64,000 bases of DNA from Nocardia africana NBRC 100379 (GTDB taxonomy: Bacteria > Actinomycetota > Actinomycetes > Mycobacteriales > Mycobacteriaceae), in assembly GCF_001612635.1 (NCBI RefSeq), contig NZ_BDAV01000023.1:23403-87402 (forward strand), in the 5' to 3' direction. Below are positions 47,754 through 55,600 of this stretch, one piece after another. Every line of letters starts with the position of its first letter. The stretch's first letter is position 1. Made by a program: the position numbers and the translations under genes. The notes under the pieces are model-generated. The model was given only the letters and a program-made list of their open reading frames with translations. It was not told where the DNA came from and made no database searches.

Positions 47754-47799
47754 CCGTATAGCGCTATGTCGCCATAGTGGTATGTGCCCATAGTGTTGA
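47754..47799 (+). promoter_or_regulatory. Paired-palindrome promoter 9 (three phased sites)
   Basis: ATAGCGCTAT (47758-47767), ATAGTGGTAT (47774-47783) and a partial ATAGTGTTGA (47790-47799), each centre 16 bp from the next. The -10 is less clear here (TGGTAT 47778-47783). Eleven bases before the ATG at 47810. Confidence 0.75.
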
Positions 47800-47809
47800 A
47801 AGGACTGTC

Positions 47810-48256
47810 ATGCCTGCCGAATTCACCCCCGTCGAACGCAAGCTGATCGAGTACGCGGCCGCCGACTACGCGGCCCAGTACTACGGCGGCCCGTTCGCAT
47901 TCGGCGCCGACGACGCCGCCCGCTACGTCGCCGAAGGCCACTTGCGGACCCTGGTCTCCGCACATGGTTTGTCCCCGGTCGCGGCCGCCGTAGTCGAGCA
48001 CCTGCACCAGCACCCGGAATTGCTCACCCTCAGCAAGGCCGACCGCGAGCGCGGCGCGCAACTGCGCGCCGAGAAATGGCAACGTCTGATCACGGCCGCC
48101 GGGCGTGCGTTCCAGGCCGCAGACTTCGAGCACGCCCGGCGCCTGGTCGACGACGCGGAAATGATCGACCCGTGCCGCAACGTCGACGGCTACCGCCGCA
48201 AGATCGACGAGGCCGCCGCACCGGTGCTCGCCGTGGTAGCTGGAGGCGAACGATGA
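47810..48256 (+). CDS. Helical hypothetical protein
   Basis: 148 residues with GAAAGGA upstream. Helical repeats (VERKLIEYAAADYAAQYYGG, AARYVAEGHLRTLVSAHGLS, GRAFQAADFEHARRLVDDAE). No family recognised. First gene of a six-gene run; stop overlaps the next ATG (ATGA). Confidence 0.7.
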   Translation: MPAEFTPVERKLIEYAAADYAAQYYGGPFAFGADDAARYVAEGHLRTLVSAHGLSPVAAAVVEHLHQHPELLTLSKADRERGAQLRAEKWQRLITAAGRAFQAADFEHARRLVDDAEMIDPCRNVDGYRRKIDEAAAPVLAVVAGGER

Positions 48257-48918
48257 CCGTGGCACCGGTGCGGGTGCTGTCCGCCGAGGAGGTCGCGGCT
48301 CGCATCCGCCAGGAACTCGACCGACGATGGCCGGGAGTGGCCTTCACCGTGCGCAGCGGCCGCGGGCAGTGGCGGCATTGGGTCATGGTGACCTGGACCG
48401 ACGGCCCGACCGAACCCGCCGTGCGCGAGGCCGTAGGTGACTACGAGGCCCTGGGCAGCGGCCACGACGACTCCGGCCCTGTCGTCTACGGCATTCACGC
48501 CGCACTGTGCACCCGTGAAGTCAGCGCCGCCGCGTACGGCCTGGTCGCCGAAGGGCTCGAACGTGCCTACCCGATCATCGTGCCGCGACAGAGCCCCCAT
48601 ATCGACTGGGACGCCGCCCACGCGGTGCGCATCGATCCGCCGATCGATATGCGCGGGCCGATGTTCGGACCGCTCGACGGCCTATACGCCAGCACCGAGC
48701 GCGAGCCGATCTCGGCCGCCCACGCAATCCGTACCGTCGCGGACGCCGTCGATCTGTCCGACGTCGAATTCGACGAGCCCCAGCCAGCCCACCACGCGAG
48801 CTGGCACGAAATGTCCACCCGTGCCCTACGTGCCGTCACCGGGGTTCGGATACCTCACCACACCTGGATCAGGTTTCCGGCCCGGTTGCATCATTCCGCT
48901 CACCGAGGGCGCGCGTGA
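48253..48918 (+). CDS. LPD29-domain protein
   Basis: 221 residues. The N-terminal part RVLSAEEVAARIRQELDRRW, PGVAFTVRSGRGQWRHWVMV, TWTDGPTEPAVREAVGDYEA matches the LPD29 domain of large polyvalent mobile-element proteins, usually part of anti-restriction/anti-defence cargo. Here it is free-standing. Coupled on both sides (ATGA and TGATG). Confidence 0.72.
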   Translation: MTVAPVRVLSAEEVAARIRQELDRRWPGVAFTVRSGRGQWRHWVMVTWTDGPTEPAVREAVGDYEALGSGHDDSGPVVYGIHAALCTREVSAAAYGLVAEGLERAYPIIVPRQSPHIDWDAAHAVRIDPPIDMRGPMFGPLDGLYASTEREPISAAHAIRTVADAVDLSDVEFDEPQPAHHASWHEMSTRALRAVTGVRIPHHTWIRFPARLHHSAHRGRA

Positions 48919-49268
48919 TGCACGAGCACGAGTACAGCGCGACGGAGGAGGAGGTCGGATGGTGGGCCGCCGCTACGAGGCCGGTCCACAGTTGGCCGCC
49001 GTTCTACGACAAAGGCGGATTTGAGTCGTTTGAGGCCGTGCACGCCGATCTCACACAGTCACTGCGTGCCCACGGCCTCACGCTGCAGCCAGTGGACGTC
49101 GCCAGCGACGACGAGCACAGCTACGAGTACCGCCTGATCGATGCCGCCGGGGTGCATGTGGGCCGAGCGTTCATCGTGCACGCCCGCTACACGATCGCGG
49201 AAATTCTCCGCATGCCCGCCGGCGAGATCTCGCCGCCGATCCCGCTTACGGATGATCCGCCGTTTTGA
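48918..49268 (+). CDS. Hypothetical acidic protein
   Basis: 116 residues starting at the ATG that shares a base with the preceding TGA. Trp/Glu-rich (YSATEEEVGWWAAATRPVHS, DDEHSYEYRLIDAAGVHVGR, AFIVHARYTIAEILRMPAGE). No family recognised. Confidence 0.65.
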   Translation: MHEHEYSATEEEVGWWAAATRPVHSWPPFYDKGGFESFEAVHADLTQSLRAHGLTLQPVDVASDDEHSYEYRLIDAAGVHVGRAFIVHARYTIAEILRMPAGEISPPIPLTDDPPF

Positions 49269-49295
49269 GTTCGATGTGTGCCCAAGGAGCACCCC

Positions 49296-49739
49296 ATGAC
49301 TACCGCCACCATTCGCCATCTTGTCGCGACCGAGCTTGAGGCGGCCGCGGCCGCCTATCAACGCGCCGTAGACGGTCCAGATCCTGCGATCGAGGCCGAG
49401 GCCGGCGAACGCTGGAATCACGCCTCAGCGGCCGCTGCAGCCCTTTTGCGGGCCGACCCTGACGCGGCCGCCGCCCGACGTCTGGCGCCCGGTGACCCTG
49501 TGCTGTGGCTGCACACCGCCGCGGTCGCGGTCGGCGAGCCGCTGCCCATCCTGGCAGCGAGGGTAATCACCGAGGCTCACCCAGACCCCGCCGACGATGC
49601 CACGCCCATACACGAGCCCTGGTATGTGGTCGAAATCGAGGACGGCCCATGGTTGGGGCCGACCGAGCGCACGGTGAGCGCAGGCGACCTCATCGCCCTA
49701 CCGCCCACACCAGCCTTGGAGACCCGCCGTGCCGGATAA
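49296..49739 (+). CDS. Hypothetical protein
   Basis: 147 residues with AAGGAG upstream. N-terminal Ala-rich helices (LVATELEAAAAAYQRAVDGP, ERWNHASAAAAALLRADPDA), then DPVLWLHTAAVAVGEPLPIL and PWYVVEIEDGPWLGPTERTV. It overlaps the next gene by 11 bases. No family recognised. Confidence 0.65.
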   Translation: MTTATIRHLVATELEAAAAAYQRAVDGPDPAIEAEAGERWNHASAAAAALLRADPDAAAARRLAPGDPVLWLHTAAVAVGEPLPILAARVITEAHPDPADDATPIHEPWYVVEIEDGPWLGPTERTVSAGDLIALPPTPALETRRAG

Positions 49740-50256
49740 CCTCACCCGGGCCCAGGCGTCGCCGGTCGCAGTCGACGAGGACCGCCACGAGCTCGCCGAA
49801 TCGAGCCCCGGCGACGAACCGGCCGAGACCCTCGCCCGGTTGCGCGCCGCACTCGCGCAACAGCGGCAACGGGCCGAGCGCGCCGAGGCAGCGATCACCG
49901 GCGTCTACTTCCAACGTGCCTACCTCACCGCCTTGGTCGCGCAGCTGATCGCCGACCGCCCCGACGGCCGCCCGGCTGTGCTGGCCTACAACAGTGACGC
50001 CGACCCCGAGACCTGCCCGCCCGACTGGCCGCTGATCTATCTGGAGCTGCCCGGGGCCGGTCAAATCTGCTACCACCTCACCCCTGCACAGCTGCCGCTG
50101 TTCAGCCATGTCGAAACCGTCGCCCCCGACGATCCCCGCGCCCGATGGGACGGTGAGGACAAGAACACCCACCATCGGCGAATCCTCCAATTCATCGCCG
50201 CAAACCACCGCCGCACCAGCGCGCGGCACACACCGCCCCCACGCTGCCGCAGGTGA
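49729..50256 (+). CDS. Hypothetical protein with coiled N-terminus
   Basis: 175 residues from a GTG. Coiled coil (TLARLRAALAQQRQRAERAE) followed by an alpha/beta region (PDWPLIYLELPGAGQICYHL, TPAQLPLFSHVETVAPDDPR, ARWDGEDKNTHHRRILQFIA). The last motif recurs in plasmid hypothetical proteins. Function unknown. Confidence 0.65.
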   Translation: MPDNLTRAQASPVAVDEDRHELAESSPGDEPAETLARLRAALAQQRQRAERAEAAITGVYFQRAYLTALVAQLIADRPDGRPAVLAYNSDADPETCPPDWPLIYLELPGAGQICYHLTPAQLPLFSHVETVAPDDPRARWDGEDKNTHHRRILQFIAANHRRTSARHTPPPRCRR

Positions 50257-50283
50257 ACACTCCTGGAAAGTGAGCCCGCCGCA

Positions 50284-50523
50284 ATGTCTGACACACCGCC
50301 ACCGATCCCGACACCGATCACCGCTATCCCGCATTTCGCCGAAGGCGCCCGCCGACGCGGCGACACCGATCGCACAATCGCTGTCGACGCACCGCGACCG
50401 CCGACCGTCAAGACCCCCGGCCGCACCGTGAACCAGTGGCTCGCGTCCGGCGAACTACTCTCCCTCGACACCCCGTGCGAGGAGTGCGGATGGTTACGCG
50501 ACGGGGCGTGCCGGTGCCAGTAG
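50284..50523 (+). CDS. Small C-terminal Cys protein
   Basis: 79 residues; Pro-rich N-terminus, then NQWLASGELLSLDTPCEECG and WLRDGACRCQ, a four-Cys cluster at the very end able to bind one zinc. Last gene of the block. No family recognised. Confidence 0.6.
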   Translation: MSDTPPPIPTPITAIPHFAEGARRRGDTDRTIAVDAPRPPTVKTPGRTVNQWLASGELLSLDTPCEECGWLRDGACRCQ

Positions 50524-50654
50524 CCGCACCGGTCGCACCGTCCGAAGCGAGCAGCCTAGCGCTTGCGGTGCGAAGACGACGGCGAGCCGGGACCGCATCA
50601 CCGCAGCGCGAGTGCCGGTGCGAACGGTGCGAACTCCACTGCGACGCCCACGCA

Positions 50655-51068
50655 TCACCACCCGCGCCCACGATGCGGGGCCGCCCCTGCACCGCCGCCG
50701 CTTCCCACTCCGGTCCCACCGGTGCGAGACTCAGGCTCGTACCCGGCCGGCGATGGCACCAACGCGCGCAGTCCCGGCAGTGCGAACACGCGATCGGCCA
50801 GCGCAGAACGCGCCCAGCCGCAGCGCTGAATATGCACCCAATGCCCGACCAGCCACAGCGCGACCCCGACCGCGAGCCACAGCGCCGCCGAGCCGAGCAC
50901 CCACGGCACGAACAAGCCCAGCATCAGCCGCCACAGATCGCACACAATCAGCAGCGCACCGAGCCCCCGCGCCAATCCTGCCCCGAACGTCCACACGAAC
51001 AGGCCGAGCAGTGCCACGGCAGCCAGCAGCGACACACAGAGCACGACGGCACCGAAGACGAGTAACAC
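50655..51068 (-). CDS. Polytopic membrane protein
   Basis: 137 residues from a GTG with GGGGAGGG upstream. Three or four membrane helices (VLLVFGAVVLCVSLLAAVAL, LGLFVWTFGAGLARGLGALL, MLGLFVPWVLGSAALWLAVG, VALWLVGHWVHI) and a Gly-rich tail. No family recognised; possibly transfer-related by location. Confidence 0.55.
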   Translation of the reverse strand: MLLVFGAVVLCVSLLAAVALLGLFVWTFGAGLARGLGALLIVCDLWRLMLGLFVPWVLGSAALWLAVGVALWLVGHWVHIQRCGWARSALADRVFALPGLRALVPSPAGYEPESRTGGTGVGSGGGAGAAPHRGRGW

Positions 51069-51162
51069 GGCAACCGCCCTCCCCTCTCTCCACTCAGCGC
51101 CCGACAAGACGCGGACGATCTCATAGTTGTACCTAGCGGTTCCGACAGGCCCGGGGTGCACC

Positions 51163-51741
51163 CTACGGGCCGCCGGAAGGATCGAACAACGACGGTTGCC
51201 CGCCGATCAACAGTGCCTGTCGCACCGCGCTGGCATTCCACCCCCCGGTCACGGCCGCGCGCAGCGCCCGCGACCGCGCGACGCGCTGGGCCCGAGTGAG
51301 GCCGTCGTGCTGCCAGACCGGCCGCCCGCCGTAGGAGCGCCCCCGCGCACCCATGGTGGTCAGATTCTCCTGTTGCGTGCCGAGGACCACGTGCGGGCGC
51401 CGACCGCCGACGGTCGCCGCGCGCACGCAAATCGGGTTGTCGCAACGATCATGCAGCGCGTACCACCCAGCAGCGACCGGGCCCACGTACAGCGCCACCG
51501 CGTAGCGCGGCGGCCGCACCATCACCTCCCGGCCCGTGCCCGGCATCAGCGGGAAGCGCCCAGAGTCGTCGCGACGTACCGCGAACCGCCCATAGCCATC
51601 GTCACCGATGGCACCGGTCCAGATCCAGCAGTCATCGGGGGCCGGGCCTCGAACCACCTTGGCCTCGAATCGCGCGATCTCGGCCGCGTCGCCGACCTCG
51701 AGACGCTGTGGAGCGTTGCGCGGCACCACTCGTGGCCCCAT
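51163..51741 (-). CDS. HNH-type nuclease-like protein
   Basis: 192 residues. DDCWIWTGAIGDDGYGRFAV, RPPRYAVALYVGPVAAGWYA, LHDRCDNPICVRA, VVLGTQQENLTTMGARGRSY follow the HNH pattern HxCDNPxCV...LGTxxENxxD..RGR of phage and homing endonucleases, with the family's His replaced in context by LHDRC. Near the relaxase genes it may be a DNA-processing or anti-defence nuclease. It starts 15 bases after the accessory gene, so probably one operon. Confidence 0.75.
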   Translation of the reverse strand: MGPRVVPRNAPQRLEVGDAAEIARFEAKVVRGPAPDDCWIWTGAIGDDGYGRFAVRRDDSGRFPLMPGTGREVMVRPPRYAVALYVGPVAAGWYALHDRCDNPICVRAATVGGRRPHVVLGTQQENLTTMGARGRSYGGRPVWQHDGLTRAQRVARSRALRAAVTGGWNASAVRQALLIGGQPSLFDPSGGP

Positions 51742-51756
51742 CCGGGTGCCACCGCA

Positions 51757-52332
51757 CTACGACGCCGAGCCAGGCGCAGCCGCAGCCGCAGCCGCCGCGG
51801 GCGTGCCTAGCGTTTGCCGATCCTCCCCGGATCCCGGGGCCGGAGCGCTTTTCGCTGACTCATCGTGCTGTGCTTTGCCATCGCCCCGCGCGCCGATCGG
51901 TGTCACCGACGCCGGGACCGTGCTCTCGTCGGCCGCCGCCGCGGGCGTAGTCCTCGCGGCCGAGCTCGATGACGTCGTGGCCGGCGAAGGCGCGGCGCGC
52001 CGGAGTAGACGTTGGAGCTCGCCAGTTCCCAGGCCGGTCATTTCGAGCAGCTCCGCTTGCGGCGTATTGCGGTCCCGGATGCGCCGCAGGGCCGCGCCTT
52101 GTTCATCCAGGGCAGAGGCTTCTGCTTCCGTGTACGCCTTGTGTGCCGCTGCGATCGCCGCGTCGCGTTTGGCGGCCGCCGCGTCGATCTTGCTGCCGAG
52201 CACGTAGAACTCTTCGAGGTCCTTCGTGTTCTGTTCTTCGCGTCGCCGCCGAGCTTCCAGCGCGGCCGCCATCCGCTCGCGCGCGAGCTTGCGCGCCCCA
52301 ACGGCCCCGGCGCCGTGCTTCTTGTCTGCCAT
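51757..52332 (-). CDS. Coiled-coil relaxosome-accessory-like protein, divergent from traA
   Basis: 191 residues from the ATG with GGGAGG upstream. Basic start (MADKKHGAGAVGARKLARER), long helical coil (AALEARRRREEQNTKDLEEF, DAAAAKRDAAIAAAHKAYTE), then a probable HTH (RDRNTPQAELLEMTGLGTGE, LQRLLRRAA) and a Ser/Ala-rich tail. A small basic protein divergent from a MobF relaxase often binds oriT; that role is inferred from position. Confidence 0.6.
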   Translation of the reverse strand: MADKKHGAGAVGARKLARERMAAALEARRRREEQNTKDLEEFYVLGSKIDAAAAKRDAAIAAAHKAYTEAEASALDEQGAALRRIRDRNTPQAELLEMTGLGTGELQRLLRRAAPSPATTSSSSAARTTPAAAADESTVPASVTPIGARGDGKAQHDESAKSAPAPGSGEDRQTLGTPAAAAAAAAPGSAS

Positions 52333-52626
52333 GTCCCGAAATCCTCCCAATCGGCCTAGCGCTTCCCGACCCCTGTCGGGCGAAGACCGCCGCAGTTGGC
52401 GAGTTCGCGGCCGGTCGTTACGACAACGGTAGCCGATCTCGCAAGTCCTGATCCGGTCACGACGCGCCCACGCGTTCAAGTCCGAATCCCGGATCCAGTC
52501 CGGAGGAGCCGGACCGATTAGTACCCTCCACGGGCACTGTGGAGACCGAAAACTCGGACACACCTCTTGCACCATTGTGAATCTTAGGGTGCCCTAATTA
52601 GAAAATGGTCGCTATTCTTGGTTCTC
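52333..52626. other. Divergent intergenic region, candidate oriT and traA operator
   Basis: 294 bases without a gene between the accessory gene and traA. It holds CCCGAC-CCCT-GTCGGG (52365-52380), embedded in a longer imperfect CTTCCCGAC / GTCGGGCGAAG dyad, and TTAGGG-TG-CCCTAA (52584-52597), 30 bases before the traA ATG. The first is a reasonable oriT hairpin, the second an operator; the second also resembles half of a DtxR-type iron box. Confidence 0.5.
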
Positions 52627-55600
52627 ATGATGACCATCCACGCGCTGCACGGCGGGGATGGCTATGAGTATCTGACACGTCAAGTAGCTACCGCGGACCG
52701 CGAACTCGCACGCGGCCAGGGCTTGACCGACTACTACAACGAGCACGGCACGCCGCCGGGTGTCTGGGCCGGACGAGGTGCCGAGATCATGGGCGTCTCG
52801 GGCGAAGTCAGCGAAGCGCAGATGCGCGCCCTCTACGGCGAGGGCATGAACCCGAATGCCGACAAGATCATCGCCGACCAGATCGCGCAGGGCGAAGATC
52901 CAGCAGCCGCGATCAAGGCCGCCAAACTCGGGACAGGCCTGTACCGGTTCAAGGGCGGCACAACCGAAATACAGACGATCTACGAACGGCGGAAAGCCGA
53001 GTTCGTCGTTTCCGAGGACCGGCCGCCGACCCGCGATGAGTGGCTCGAACTACGGACCGAAGCGGCGCGTGAGCATCTGACCAGCGAGCTGGGCCGGAAG
53101 CCCTCGCGCGACGAAATCACCAAGGCTCTCGGCGACGAAAAGCGTAAGGCGCGAGAGGCGGTCGTCGGCTGGGACTGCACGTTCACGCCACAGAAATCCG
53201 TCTCGATCCTGTGGGGGTTGGGCGACGACGAACTACGCCGGGCGATCTGGAAGTGCCACGAAGAAGCGGTGCACGAAGTACTCACGCGCATGGAGGACAC
53301 CTACGCGCTTGCACGCCGCGGGCGTGGCGGGCAGCAGATCGTCGACACAGCTGGACTGACCTTCGCCAAGTTCCAGCACTACGACAACCGCACCGGCGAT
53401 ATGAATCCCCATACCCACGTCGTGGTCTCCGCGATGGTGAAAGGCATCAAGGACAACAAGTGGACCTGCTTAGACGCGCGACACCTGACCAAGGCCGCCG
53501 TGTCGCTGAGCTGCGAGTACAACGCCGCACTGACCGGAAAACTCAAGCGCGAACTCGGACTCCGGTTCGAAGAGAGAAGCCGTGGGCGCGGCAAGGAGCC
53601 AGTACTGGAAGTCGTGGGCGTCAGCGACGACATGATCAATCACTTCAGCCGGCGCGCCAACATCATGGCCCGCACAGAGGAGCTCGTCCGGCAGTACCGC
53701 CAGACCCACGGGCACGATCCGAGCAAGGCCGTGCAGATCAAACTTGCCCAGCAAGCCACCCTCGACACCCGCGAAGACAAGCCGCTGCCCAAGACGCTGC
53801 GGGAGATGATTTCCGAGTGGGATCAGCGCGCCGCCCAGCTTCTCGGCGACGGCCGAACCGGGCGCCAATACGCCGCCGATATCGTCCACCTCAGCCGCAA
53901 TCCCGAAGCGCCACGTCCCTATGAAGCGACGAGAGTCGCCATCGAGATCGGCACAGCTCTGGGTGGCAAATCGGCAGTCCTGGCTACCGACGAGATGGTG
54001 CTACTCGACACCATCGATCAGGCTCTTGATCGCTGCATTCTCGGAGAGCAGATCACACGTGCCGATGCTGCTCACGAGGTCCGCCAGCTGCTGACTCCGT
54101 CCAACGAGAATCATCTGCTCGACGACCTGGACGCCGCCATCGCTGCCCGTGAACGCGCCGAGTACAACCCCGAGAAGATTGCCGTCGATGTCATAGAAAA
54201 GGTGTCGCGACGCCGCGCCACCTGGGCTGAGACTCACATCAGGGCTGCCGCCGAAGACCGCCTCGCGGTCTGCAACTTCGCCACCGACAACGAGCATCGA
54301 GCTGCGGTGGAACACGTGGTCAGCAGGGTGCGCGAACTGAGCATCCTGCTGACGGTGGATCCAGATGCTGCGGCGCCGAAGGCCATGGCACGCGCCACAG
54401 GCGAGAATATCTTCAGCGGCCCGGCATCAACGTCGATTCTCTACACCAACGAGGACGTCCTAGCTGCGGAGCAGCGACTGCAGCAGGCCGCGCAGGAACC
54501 TACTGCGGAGCTACTCACCCGCGCCGACGTCACCCGCGCGATCGCCCAAGTCGAGAAGGAGACTCGTGGTCGCACCCTGGGCGTGCGAACGGGCAAGGCC
54601 CGGCGTCTCCTGCCTGGGCAGCGACGCATCGTGGAGCACTTCTGCACGTCCGGTGCGAGGCTCGCAGTCGCCGTGGGGCCTGCCGGCACCGGCAAGACGA
54701 CGGCAATGCGAGCGGTGGTGCGAGCCTGGCACAACAACGGCCGCACCGTGATCGCACTGAGCCCGCAGATGAGTGCGGCCCGAGTGCTCAGCGAGGACAT
54801 CGGCGTCCCTGCACGAACAATCGACAGCTTCATCGCCCGCGCTCGCATCGGGGCAGATCTCGGTCTGCAGCGCGGCACCATGATCCTGGTCGACGAGGCT
54901 GGGATGGCGTCCACACACAACCTGGATGCGCTGCAGCGCATCGCCGACGAACACGGCGCAGTTGTGCGCTGGATCGGCGACCCCGCCCAGCTGTCGGCCG
55001 TCGAATCCGGCGGTGCGCTGCGCCTGATCGCCACCGACACCAAAGCCCCCGAACTCACCGAAGTCGTCCGCTTCAACGATCCCGACGAGGCCGCCGCCAC
55101 CTTGGATGTGCGCAGCGGCGACGCCGAACGCGCATGGGACTTCTACGCTCGCCACGACCGCGTCACCTCAGGCATGGTCGACGAGCTGCGCGAGAAGATC
55201 CTCACCGCTCACCTGGACGACGTCGCCGCAGGAAAGACCAGCCTCATGATGGCCGGATCCGTCGCCGACGTGTACGCCCTCAACGGTGCTGCCCAAGCAG
55301 CGCACGCCCTGCGTGGCACCATCGACACCAGCAGCGCACGCGCCACGCTGGCCGACGGCCACAACGCCCACATCGGTGACACCGTGGTCACCCGCAAAAA
55401 CAACCACCGCCTGCGCATCACCGGCGGCTCACGCGCTCGCACACCTGTCGACAACGGCGATCTGTGGAAAGTGCACGCTGTGCACGCAGACGGCGCACTC
55501 ACCGTGGTCGGCGCCCGCCACCGCGGGCGGGTCACCCTCCCCGCCCGATACGTGCGCGACCACACCGAACTCGGCTACGCCTCCACGGTGCATCGAGCCC

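Noticed and set aside
38678..47799. CRISPR-like array from the recurring TAGTACTA repeats
   Set aside because: Repeats occur only in pairs or a triple directly upstream of genes, with kilobases between; no spacers or cas genes.
52584..52597. DtxR/IdeR iron box before traA
   Set aside because: TTAGGGTGCCCTAA is a 14-bp dyad, not the 19-bp iron box; recorded only as an operator-like dyad.
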